A DNA stretch of 64,000 nucleotides from Fidelibacterota bacterium (lineage in GTDB: Bacteria; Fidelibacterota; UBA8477; JABMPR01): NCBI GenBank assembly GCA_024278595.1, contig JAJRSW010000068.1, forward strand, positions 1-64,000. Direction: 5' to 3'. The notes beneath the pieces were generated by a model. It did no database searches, had not been told where the DNA came from, and saw only the letters and a program-made list of their open reading frames with translations. Within the stretch, counting starts at the first letter, position 1. Each line of letters begins with the position of its first letter. Positions 43,933 through 51,884 of the stretch are shown here, one piece after another. A program made the translations under genes and the position numbers.

Positions 43933-44302
43933 GCCCAGAGCTTTAAAGCTGAAGATCCAACCAAAAGCCCCCTCAGTATTTTCCGAGGGGGCTTTTGGTT
44001 GGAAGTCCAATTGGTATAACTGGTATAACTCGTGCCAGTTTAGCAGCCTTCCTGCGTGAGGGAATACCCGGATACCGAAGGCTAATGATGGTTTGAAAGT
44101 TGTCATTCAGGATTACTTTAGGACGTATTAGTGAGGGATCCAAAACGGCAACTTTTATCAATGATCACAAGGTGTTTTCTACCGGCCTTTGGTGGGAGTT
44201 CCACTGAACGGAAACAGGTTTGTTTTGGCATCAGAAGGCTCCACAACAAACCGGCTTAATTTTACCATGATCACGAATTTGTCTAATAAGAGCGGATAGC
44301 AT
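43933..44302. other. Intergenic region after ppdK
   Basis: Contains the ppdK terminator (43957-44002), then a short direct repeat (TGGTATAACTGGTATAACT) and otherwise unremarkable sequence. Similar TTGGAAGT...ACTGGTATAA words occur near 29935, suggesting a worn dispersed repeat. No gene supported. Confidence 0.5.
43957..44002 (+). terminator. Strong terminator of ppdK
   Basis: A perfect 18-pair stem (CCAACCAAAAGCCCCCTC / GAGGGGGCTTTTGGTTGG) with a ten-base loop. The AAAA/TTTT stretches lie inside the arms, so it could terminate in both directions. Confidence 0.85.
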
Positions 44303-45541
44303 ATGAAGCTGTTAGAGAAGCCCCCTTTTGAAGAGCTTGAAAATTGGAAAATCTTTGAGCACATCCCAGAGTCTGAGTTACACAACATTTTAAACAAACT
44401 GGAATACCGTCATTACAATCATGATGAGTCTATTATTCGAGAGGATACTTTAGGGGATCACCTCTTTATCCTTGCATCCGGTAAAGTCAGAATAGAAAAG
44501 AAAGTCAGTAGCAACAGATCGGAATTGCTTGGCTTCTATGATAAGGTAGGTGGTCTTTTCGGTGAGATGGCGCTTCTGGAGGATAAGCCGCGTAGTGCTG
44601 GGATGATCGCAGATACTGATTGTGAAGTGTTGGCCGTTTCCAAAGATGATTTCCTGGAATTGGTGAACTCTGTTCCCCTCTTTACCCTGTCTGTTGCAAA
44701 GAATATTGCTCAATTTCTCAGAGAAACAGATGATCGACTCATCAATAAATTAAAAAAAGAGAATGATGACCTGCGACATATGAATTATTTATTGCAGGAG
44801 ACTCAGGAAGAACTCATCGGCAAAGAACGTCTCTCTCTCATCGGTCGGATGGCGTCCACGATCCTGCATGATATGAAAAACCCCATGTCGACCATTGGCG
44901 GATATGCCCAGCTGATCAAAATGAAAAAACATAGTAGTGAACAACTGGCAAAATATGCTGACATTATTGCCAAACAAGTGATCCAGTTTACCAGCATGAC
45001 CCAGGATCTGTTGTCTTTTGCCCAGGGCGGTGAGCAAATGCGCTTAAAATCCGTTCAGATGGCCGACTATCTTCAAGAGTGTTGTGATTCACTGGTCCTC
45101 CGGTTTGATGAGCAAGGCATTGCTTTTGAGCGGGATCTTGCCTTTAAAGGTGAAGCTCGGATCGATAATGGTCGATTTTTCAGAGTCCTGGAAAATATTG
45201 CCATCAATGCACTTGATATTCTGAACGGGGAAGGAACTTTCACCGTACGCAGCCAGGAAGTTGAGACCGGAGTCCGGATCATCCTGGAGGACAATGGTAT
45301 CGGGATGTCTGAAGAGGTGAAGGAGAATGCCTTTAAAGAGTTCTACACTTTTGGAAAACGCAAAGGTACTGGTCTGGGACTGGCAATCGTTAAACGAATC
45401 ATTGACGAGCATGACGGAATTATCTCAATCGAGACAGAAGAGGGGGTCGGGAGTAAATTTATCATTGATCTTCCAGCAGTAGGTTACAACCTGTTGCCCA
45501 AATCCAAACACCAGATCCCCATACCATTTGATAACCATTAA
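44303..45541 (+). CDS. Soluble cNMP-sensing histidine kinase, copy 1
   Basis: An N-terminal cyclic-nucleotide-binding barrel (about 15-135) carries an intact phosphate-binding cassette (FGEMALLEDKPRSAG). A coiled-coil linker (KLKKENDDLRHMNYLLQETQEELIGKERL) leads to a HisKA domain with His189 in MASTILHDMKNPMSTIGGYAQLI, and an HATPase domain with N-box (LENIAINALDIL), DNGIGMS and GTGLGLAIVK. There are no membrane helices and no receiver domain. The protein should be a cytosolic kinase switched by cAMP, cGMP or a similar ligand. No cognate response regulator is adjacent. The next gene encodes a paralogue with the same layout. Confidence 0.88.
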   Translation: MKLLEKPPFEELENWKIFEHIPESELHNILNKLEYRHYNHDESIIREDTLGDHLFILASGKVRIEKKVSSNRSELLGFYDKVGGLFGEMALLEDKPRSAGMIADTDCEVLAVSKDDFLELVNSVPLFTLSVAKNIAQFLRETDDRLINKLKKENDDLRHMNYLLQETQEELIGKERLSLIGRMASTILHDMKNPMSTIGGYAQLIKMKKHSSEQLAKYADIIAKQVIQFTSMTQDLLSFAQGGEQMRLKSVQMADYLQECCDSLVLRFDEQGIAFERDLAFKGEARIDNGRFFRVLENIAINALDILNGEGTFTVRSQEVETGVRIILEDNGIGMSEEVKENAFKEFYTFGKRKGTGLGLAIVKRIIDEHDGIISIETEEGVGSKFIIDLPAVGYNLLPKSKHQIPIPFDNH

Positions 45542-45574
45542 TGCATTTCTATTAGCTGATATTAGATTATCCCC

Positions 45575-46762
45575 ATGCGTACTTTAGCACCCCCGCCCAT
45601 TGAGCTGTTAGAGCAGTTAGAACCCCTAAAGGGGATTCATCGGCATGAGCTTGAAAAGATGGGCAACCTCATGGAAAGGCAGCTCTACGAGCCTGGTGAA
45701 ATACTTATTCGCGAGGCTGCCATTGCATCTCAGTTCTTTGTCCTGATCAAGGGTCGTCTGGAAGTAATAAAAGCGATTGAAGGAAATACAGTTGAAGTCC
45801 TGAATGTGATTGACCAGGCCGGTGAACTTTTCGGCGAGATGGCTTTGGTTGAGGACATACTACGTAGTGCCAGTATCGTTGCCCGCGAGGAAAGTGAAGT
45901 TCTGGTGGTTCAGAAGGAAGGTTTTCTGGAACTGGTAAACCACTTTCCCCAATTTACCCTGGAAGTTGCCAAAAGTATCTCCACCTATCTGCGTCGTACT
46001 GATAGTACCCTGATCGGGGCTCTTGAATTAAAGAATCGAAAACTGTTGGAGACGATCCAGGAATTGCATGAAACCCAGGAAGCTCTGGTAGAAAATGAAC
46101 GCCTATCGATCATAGGGCGGATGGCTTCCACCATTCTGCATGATTTGAAAAACCCCATGACCACCATCGCCGGGTTTGCCCAGTTGATCGGGTTAAAAGA
46201 GCTACCCTACCCGGAAGTGGTCAAGTACACCAATATCATTGCCCAACAGGTAAAGCAGTTTAATACCCTGGCTCAGGAACTATTGGCTTTTGCCCGGGGA
46301 AATACCTCACTTCAGCTGCACACCCTGGATTTCCCCAGTTGCATACATGAAGCCCTGGCAGGAATCCACTTTAATCTATCTCAGCAAAAGATGAGCCTTG
46401 TCACAGACATTCAGGGGCAGGCCAAGATCAGTATCGATCCCAATCGATTTTACCGAGTCTATGAGAATCTGGCGAATAATGCCATTGAGGCCATGGATGA
46501 GGGTGGTGTTCTGAACATCAGCACCTTAGTTGAAAAGAATCATTTGCTGATGAAAATCTCAGATACGGGACATGGTATGGAACCCGCCATCATGGATAAA
46601 ATCTTTGATGAATTTTTCACCTATGAAAAGCATGGCGGAACCGGTTTGGGGCTGGCTATTGTTAGGAATATTGTGACGGATCATCAAGGTAAAATTAGCG
46701 TGATCAGCACCGTTGGCAAAGGAACAACCTTCACCATCAAGCTGCCCCTGGTGCAGGATTGA
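45575..46762 (+). CDS. Soluble cNMP-sensing histidine kinase, copy 2
   Basis: Same domain order and even the same His position (189, MASTILHDLKNPMTTIAGFAQLI) as the gene just upstream. The barrel's cassette reads FGEMALVEDILRSAS, so the Pro-Arg pair of copy 1 is Leu-Arg and ligand choice may differ. The coiled-coil linker (ELKNRKLLETIQELHETQEALVENERL), N-box (YENLANNAIEAM) and GTGLGLAIVR are intact. 33 bases separate the two genes, so they are co-transcribed. A tandem duplication that has diverged is the simplest reading; heterodimer formation is possible. Confidence 0.88.
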   Translation: MRTLAPPPIELLEQLEPLKGIHRHELEKMGNLMERQLYEPGEILIREAAIASQFFVLIKGRLEVIKAIEGNTVEVLNVIDQAGELFGEMALVEDILRSASIVAREESEVLVVQKEGFLELVNHFPQFTLEVAKSISTYLRRTDSTLIGALELKNRKLLETIQELHETQEALVENERLSIIGRMASTILHDLKNPMTTIAGFAQLIGLKELPYPEVVKYTNIIAQQVKQFNTLAQELLAFARGNTSLQLHTLDFPSCIHEALAGIHFNLSQQKMSLVTDIQGQAKISIDPNRFYRVYENLANNAIEAMDEGGVLNISTLVEKNHLLMKISDTGHGMEPAIMDKIFDEFFTYEKHGGTGLGLAIVRNIVTDHQGKISVISTVGKGTTFTIKLPLVQD

Positions 46763-46766
46763 AATT

Positions 46767-47543
46767 CTACTCAGGCTGCGGTCGGGTAAAGACCCAGTTT
46801 GACGGGCTGGAATCAGCCTTCGAATATTTATAATCTGCTAGATCAAACGCTTTAATATCCTCAGGTTCGGTTAGCTGGTTTTGGATGATATGGTCAGCCA
46901 GCATCCCGCGGGCCCATTTTGCAAAAATGGCAATTACTCTGGCTTTACCCTGGTCTACTTCCTTGAAAACGATGGTGATAACGGGTGCTTTAACCTTATT
47001 GAAATCAATAACTCTGGCATACTCCATTGAGGCCAAATTGATCAAAGCCGGGTTGGGGGCTGCTTTTAGATCCCGATTCAGTGCCTGTGTGATCCGGTTC
47101 CCCCAGAACTGATAGAGATCTTTTCCGCGGGCATTTTCCAGTTGGGTTTTCATCTCCAGCCGATAAGCCTGGATCAGGTCCAGGGGTCTTAAATATCCGT
47201 AGAGCCCAGAGAGAATACGCAGGTTTCCCTGAGCAAACGCCAGAGTTTCAGCAGCATAAGTGCGCATGCGCATGTGCCGGTAAACATCTCCCGTAAATGC
47301 AAAAAGGGCCTGCTTTGAGTTTTCAAGATCGAAGGGTGGCTTAAAGGCTTGATAACGTGCTACATTCAGCTCGGCAAGTCGCTCACTAATTGACATGAGT
47401 TCCTGCAACTCGGTTTGATCATAGCGTTTTAGAAGTTTGACCAGTTGTTTGCTCTGATTGAGCAGTCTGGGAATGCTGTAAGATTCCGTCGGCGCCAGTT
47501 CAGTAAAGTTGACACTTTTGGCAGGGGAGAGTATGGTGATCAT
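46767..47543 (-). CDS. yaaA: YaaA family peroxide-stress protein
   Basis: Full-length (258) member of the YaaA/DUF328 family: MITILSPAKSVNFTELAPT, ISERLAELNVARYQAF, ALFAFTGDVYRHM, LRILSGLYGYLRPLDLIQAYRLEMKT, FWGNRITQAL, FAKWARGMLADHII and FNKVKAP. In other bacteria YaaA limits free iron under peroxide stress and binds DNA. It ends 4 bases from the convergent kinase gene and shares no terminator. Confidence 0.93.
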   Translation of the reverse strand: MITILSPAKSVNFTELAPTESYSIPRLLNQSKQLVKLLKRYDQTELQELMSISERLAELNVARYQAFKPPFDLENSKQALFAFTGDVYRHMRMRTYAAETLAFAQGNLRILSGLYGYLRPLDLIQAYRLEMKTQLENARGKDLYQFWGNRITQALNRDLKAAPNPALINLASMEYARVIDFNKVKAPVITIVFKEVDQGKARVIAIFAKWARGMLADHIIQNQLTEPEDIKAFDLADYKYSKADSSPSNWVFTRPQPE

Positions 47544-47576
47544 TATTTATCCAGTTATTATCTATGTTGAATACCG

Positions 47577-48218
47577 TTATAAGTTATAGAAACTCCTGAC
47601 CAGTTCAACTGCCAGCGGTGCTGAGGGAGCATAAGCATCTGCTCCTATGGACTGGGAAAACTGCTGACTCACAGAGGCTCCCCCAATCATGATCCGGGTA
47701 TTATTAAGCTGACCAGAGCTTCGAAATAATTGCACCACTTCGCGCATATTGTTCATGGTTGATGACAATAAAGCTGAAAGACAGACAACAGCAGCCTGGT
47801 GCTCAGCAGTGGCATCCAGGAAGTGTTGAGCTGGAACATTGACCCCCAGATCGATCACTTCAAAACCGGCCCCTACCAACATGATGCGCACCAGGTTCTT
47901 GCCAATATCGTGCATGTCACCTTTTACAGTGCCAATGATAATAGTTTTCCTGCTAGAGCTGTCTGCATTTTGGATGAGAATGGGTTTCAGGATATCAATG
48001 GCTGTCTGCATGGCTTGAGCAGACATAAGGATCTGGGGCAGGAACATCTCATTGCGTTTAAACCGTTCACCGACCACTTCCATGCCGGGCAGGAGCTGAT
48101 CATCAAGGATTTGTTGTGCGGTGTGTCTCTGCTCCAGCAGGTGCTTAACAATTTTGGTGATTGACCCCACATTCCCCTGGATCACGGCCTGTTGGATGCT
48201 CTGATTTGTCTTGATCAT
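47577..48218 (-). CDS. Corrinoid (B12-binding) methyltransferase protein
   Basis: N-terminal four-helix cap (VKHLLEQRHTAQQILDDQLLPGMEVVGERFKRNEMFLPQILMSAQAM), then a B12-binding Rossmann domain with the DxHxxG signature (VKGDMHDIGKNLVRIML), the lower-axial His in DMHDIG, and GASVSQQFS. This is the MtbC/MtaC-type corrinoid carrier of methyl-transfer systems. It begins right after the UroD-family gene (stop and start touch), so the two form a pair. No activating reductase (RamA-like) is in the window. Confidence 0.9.
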   Translation of the reverse strand: MIKTNQSIQQAVIQGNVGSITKIVKHLLEQRHTAQQILDDQLLPGMEVVGERFKRNEMFLPQILMSAQAMQTAIDILKPILIQNADSSSRKTIIIGTVKGDMHDIGKNLVRIMLVGAGFEVIDLGVNVPAQHFLDATAEHQAAVVCLSALLSSTMNNMREVVQLFRSSGQLNNTRIMIGGASVSQQFSQSIGADAYAPSAPLAVELVRSFYNL

Positions 48219-49274
48219 TTATAGTAATTCCTCGTGGGCAACAGCATACATGGCTTTTACATTCTCAGGTTTACAATAGGAAGCGACAACATTGCTGGTG
48301 CTCAAAATAAAACCACCACCCGTTCTGGCCTCCCGGATCAAATTACGGGTTGTTCCCTGCACCTCCTCCACGCTTCCATTGGCCAACAGGTCTACATCCA
48401 TATTACCCATGAATACCAGGTCGTTTCCATATTCCCGCTTCAGGCTGGGGATATCCATATTGGCGTTAGGGTCACATGATTGGAGGACATCAATACCGCA
48501 ATTGATCAGGTCAGGGATCAGGGAACGGAGATCACCATCTGAGTGAAAGAAGACCGGCAGACCGGTTTTTTTGATCGCTGTGATCATATTTTTCAGCAGC
48601 GGGAAATAGTCCTGACGCAAGTAGACCGGATCCACAAAAGGTCCGGTGTTGAAAGCCAGATCATCTGCGATCAGGACGGCATCGACACCCGCTTTTGCGC
48701 TCATCAAGGCCAGCTCCAAATTGGTCTGGATCAGTTTTTCATAGTAACCCTGCATGACGTCCGGGGCCTGAATGGTCCACATCATAAAGCGCTCAAATCC
48801 AAGCAGCTCATAACCAAGATCAAATCCAGCATTCAGGGTGGCCATCACAAAGAGATCTGTTTCCATTTTCCAGCGTTTCAGCAGGGAGTTATCAAAGTTA
48901 TGGACCAGGGGTGCTTGCCATTGATCAAGGGTTACAGGTGTGTCGGCGATCGGTTCTACCAGTTGAACCGTAGCATCGGGCGGCTGGGTGTAGGTGGCAC
49001 CCCAGAAATCGCGAAATAGTGGCGTTCCCCAATCGTCATGCGTACCCAGAAGCTCATTCGCTGGTCCGGTTACCCGGGCACCAACGATATCCGCTCCCAG
49101 CTTTTGCCGGATCCTCAGATGGTTTTGAAAACTGGCATCTCCACCGGTTTCATAAGTATTGCCCAGGATCGCCTGGACAATGCTATCGGTATAACCCCCG
49201 CCGATCTCACCGATGGGAACTCGGGAAGTTTCCTGCCGAGACAGGGCGGCCAAAACACGTTCTCTACCAGTCAT
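48219..49274 (-). CDS. Uroporphyrinogen-decarboxylase-family methyltransferase
   Basis: A (beta/alpha)8 protein of the UroD family in the methyltransferase branch (MtaA/MtbA-like): TGRERVLAALSRQETSRVPIGE, FHSDGDLRSLIPDLINCGIDVLQ, a Cys-rich NPNANM turn and STSNVVASYCKPENVKAMY with a possible zinc His/Cys set (His in FFHSDGD, Cys near the C-terminus). It lacks the arginine pattern of true HemE. With the adjacent corrinoid protein it probably moves methyl groups between a substrate and a carrier; the methyl donor is unknown. Confidence 0.85.
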   Translation of the reverse strand: MTGRERVLAALSRQETSRVPIGEIGGGYTDSIVQAILGNTYETGGDASFQNHLRIRQKLGADIVGARVTGPANELLGTHDDWGTPLFRDFWGATYTQPPDATVQLVEPIADTPVTLDQWQAPLVHNFDNSLLKRWKMETDLFVMATLNAGFDLGYELLGFERFMMWTIQAPDVMQGYYEKLIQTNLELALMSAKAGVDAVLIADDLAFNTGPFVDPVYLRQDYFPLLKNMITAIKKTGLPVFFHSDGDLRSLIPDLINCGIDVLQSCDPNANMDIPSLKREYGNDLVFMGNMDVDLLANGSVEEVQGTTRNLIREARTGGGFILSTSNVVASYCKPENVKAMYAVAHEELL

Positions 49275-49748
49275 GGAAGCAAACTAATCAGTGTCTGTCT
49301 TTAAAATCATTAAATCTCTATAAATTCTTTACCATCAAGCGATTCTGCCCATTGAATTCTGTGTTCCTGATTAAGATGGTACCGGTGTCCTCAAAAAACG
49401 AAATTTCAGCATCCTGCTGAGCACTAGGCTGATCTAAGCACGTGATAAAAATAGACTCACCGACTAGCTTAAGCCACGAAAACCAACAACCAGGCTAACT
49501 CGAAATGGAACCATCAATACAGGAGTTTTCAGCTTATGCGGAACCGTATAAATCCTCCTGATAAAATGACAATTACTGGTAAAGTGTTAGTTTCAGAGGG
49601 ATTAGGGAGATTTAAAAATATTGCTTATGCGCCAAAAACGCCGCCTATCCAAAATCAGGCGGAACCGTATATATATTGTTATAGAGAAAATCAAGCTTGA
49701 TAGTAAATAAAAGGTTATGTTGTGAGTATAAGTGAGCATTAGCAGAGT
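49275..49748. other. Gene-free border of the accessory island
   Basis: No gene supported. TTATGCGGAACCGTATAA (49534-49551) is an 18-base near-palindrome. The same word recurs at 49625-49672 split by an inserted 27-base segment that itself can form a CCGCCT/AGGCGG hairpin. A family-A-like remnant (GCCACGAAAACC ... GGCTAACT) lies near 49473-49497. Confidence 0.5.
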
Positions 49749-49793
49749 ATGCTGAAACAATCTAAACTATCGAATTATTATTCGGGTACCCAC

Positions 49794-50972
49794 ATGACAA
49801 TTATCGTTCGTCTTATTCTCATTTGCTCTTTATCTGGATATTCACAACATTTTGACAGAATACCGAATATTAGTAGGCAGATTGTGCATTTTGAAGATAA
49901 TGCATATGAAATATTTGCTTCGGATTTAATATTTGGCTCTCCAGATAAGTCAGGGTTGCAGCAACCAATATATAGAATTGAGTCATTTCAAGATTATTCG
50001 AATCGAGTAGTTGATATCGAATCAGGATTTGTGTTGAATTCCTATCGGTCTGATGGATTTATTCTCTATTCAAGATTTGCGAAATATTGGGCATCAAATC
50101 ATCCTGAGACCCCTGAATACAGCATCATTTCGGGTGTTGGTAAAGAGGGACCAATAGATTTTCACAAATCTGATATTTTAGTTGAAGGTGAATTATTCTT
50201 CATAAGTGAAATGGGAGAACAGTATCTCACCATCTATTCTAGTCAAACACTTAACTGTTTTTCACTCTCCGGGCAGCTATTGTGGTCTTTCAGGTATTCT
50301 TATGGTGACATTAGCTCTGATGAAATGTTTCTAAGTTCTGATGAATCGATACTTGTTATCAACAATCCAGGGAAAAGAGTGATAGCAATTGATATGAACA
50401 CTGGAAGGAAGAAATGGCAACGAGATGGGCGATATAGTGCAACGTCCGTTCCTTTTCAATTGAGTCCACTAACGGTTCTCTTTGACCAGCTATTTGAAAG
50501 TGCATTAATTTTGGATCGGAATGGTCAACAACTATTTGACTTAAATAAATGGCAGAATATCCAGAGGGAATTTTTCATAAATGATAAACAGCTAGTGACT
50601 GATAACTTAGTTATTCCAAATCTGCGTTATGAAGAGAATAGAGTAATTCTGCCAAAAAGATTAGCATCAAATCGATCATTCAAACCTGTAACACCAACAA
50701 GATGGTCAACAAAAGGAAAATATTCCGCCAGTGTCTTTGCATATTTAAAAAATGTTGAGCCACCGGACTCAGTTGCCTTAGAGGAGTACAGGATAGATAT
50801 TGTTTCAGCTGATGGAAAATCTATGGGGTTTTTCTATCCACGAATAAGATCAAAATTGGATCACTCAAAAATCAACGTCCAGGTATCCGATGATGGAACA
50901 AAGATTCTGTTTATCGGGAAGCAGGAAAATGGTGTTCAGTTTATTTGTAGAGAATACGAGATTTCGCTCTAA
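49794..50972 (+). CDS. Secreted protein with PQQ-like beta-propeller repeats
   Basis: The ATG at 49794 opens a signal peptide (MTIIVRLILICSLSGYSQ); the ORF-track start at 49749 adds 15 polar residues. Neither has a strong ribosome site. Repeats such as LNCFSLSGQLLWSFRYSYGD and VIAIDMNTGRKKWQRDGRYS resemble PQQ/WD-type beta-propeller blades. The rest is not recognised. AT-rich compared with core genes and next to repeats, so it may be part of the acquired island. Followed directly by repeat D. Confidence 0.6.
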   Translation: MTIIVRLILICSLSGYSQHFDRIPNISRQIVHFEDNAYEIFASDLIFGSPDKSGLQQPIYRIESFQDYSNRVVDIESGFVLNSYRSDGFILYSRFAKYWASNHPETPEYSIISGVGKEGPIDFHKSDILVEGELFFISEMGEQYLTIYSSQTLNCFSLSGQLLWSFRYSYGDISSDEMFLSSDESILVINNPGKRVIAIDMNTGRKKWQRDGRYSATSVPFQLSPLTVLFDQLFESALILDRNGQQLFDLNKWQNIQREFFINDKQLVTDNLVIPNLRYEENRVILPKRLASNRSFKPVTPTRWSTKGKYSASVFAYLKNVEPPDSVALEEYRIDIVSADGKSMGFFYPRIRSKLDHSKINVQVSDDGTKILFIGKQENGVQFICREYEISL

Positions 50973-51068
50973 CACCTTTTAAAAGTTATAAGTCAATAGT
51001 TAAAAAGAGTCTTACTCAATAAGAATCATTGATCCGTTTTTCTCAATTTTAGAACAACTACTAAACCC
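50973..51068. repeat. Repeat D, copy 1 (intact site)
   Basis: Opens AACACCTTTTAAAAGTTATA and contains TCAATAGTTAAAAAGAG uninterrupted. Diverged copies at 54279-54593 (split by an insert) and 55739-55814. In copies 1 and 2 it is followed by group II intron remnants. Confidence 0.75.
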
Positions 51069-51090
51069 CGTCAGCAAGTCGGAGGATAAA

Positions 51091-51368
51091 ACTGTGGATC
51101 AAGTATAACCGACATTTGCCTGGGCGTCAGTTTTTCAAAGGGCTTAATGCTCGACTGATCGGGCATTACAACTACTATGGAATAGTTGGTAAATATGGAG
51201 CTATTGTTTTGGGCTATTGAAGGTTCTTTCAAATGGCTTAATCGTAGAGGTGGCCAGAAAAATAGTTTCAATTGGGACAAGTTTATTCGTATTCTCGACT
51301 ATGTTAGAGTTACGCGTCCACGGATCACTGAAGCTTGGCGTAGCAATACCGTTGCTTACCAGAATTGA
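51091..51368 (+). pseudogene. Group II intron reverse-transcriptase/maturase C-terminal remnant
   Basis: From about 51091 one frame reads KLWIKYNRHLP ... FFKGLNARLIGHYNYYGIVG, the conserved linker before the maturase X domain of group II intron proteins. One extra base in the TAAATATGG run shifts the frame, after which NMELLFWAIEGSFKWLNRRGG and NWDKFIRILDYVRVTRPRI continue the family to a stop at 51368. The reverse-transcriptase core is entirely missing. Joined directly to the intron RNA 3' domains. Confidence 0.8.
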
Positions 51369-51468
51369 CTTGCGCGAAAGCGAGTACGACTGAGCCGTGA
51401 GGAACCGGATCAGGGAAAACTGCACGTCCGGGACTGTGCAGGGGGCGCTGGGTAACCAGCGTTCCTAC
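51369..51468 (+). ncRNA. Group II intron 3' end, domains V-VI remnant
   Basis: After the ORF stop come CCGGATCAGGGAAAACTGCA and CGTCCGG, a hairpin like intron domain V, then GGCGCTGGGTAACCAGCGTTCC, a domain VI-like hairpin, ending in TTCCTAC. The intron 5' half and the ORF front are missing, so it cannot splice alone. A 142-base match recurs at 54584-54725. Confidence 0.7.
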
Positions 51469-51539
51469 CGCGAGATACGCATAAATAATATAATTATAAT
51501 TAACAGTAGCTGTGCATTAAAATATTGGATATTGTAACA

Positions 51540-51881
51540 ATGGATATTACATTCGCTGATAAGAAATTAAAAAAATATGCAAATGATAATAAGGCGGCGA
51601 TCAAAAAACTAGGCAACAAACGTGCTGGAATTTTCCAAACTAGATTAGAAGATATGGCCGATACGGATAGTTTTGCTGATTTGGAACATTTGCCGGGTCG
51701 TTTTCATCAATTGAAAGAGGATAGAGCAGATCAATGGGCATGCGATTTAGACCATCCCAAGCGACTATTATTTAAGCCTGGCGAGGATCCAATTCCAAAA
51801 AACAAAGATGGACGACAATTGCTTGCTGAAATTAAAACCGTAGAGATATTAGAAATAAACAATTACCACAAAAAGGGATAA
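51540..51881 (+). CDS. HigB/RelE-like toxin
   Basis: 114 residues (ATG at 51540, preferred to the TTG at 51525). The fold and motifs (ITFADKKLKKYANDNKAAIKKLGNKRAGIFQTRLEDM, DLEHLPGRFHQLKEDRADQWACDLDHPKRLLFKP) match HigB-type ribosome-dependent mRNA interferases of the RelE superfamily. The antitoxin gene starts 3 bases after its stop; toxin-first order is typical of HigBA. Together they form a type II toxin-antitoxin module. Shine-Dalgarno weak. Confidence 0.82.
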   Translation: MDITFADKKLKKYANDNKAAIKKLGNKRAGIFQTRLEDMADTDSFADLEHLPGRFHQLKEDRADQWACDLDHPKRLLFKPGEDPIPKNKDGRQLLAEIKTVEILEINNYHKKG

Positions 51882-51884
51882 ACG

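Noticed and set aside
44303-46762. Defence-type (CBASS) system based on cNMP domains
   Set aside because: The proteins are histidine kinases, and no nucleotide cyclase or effector is adjacent.
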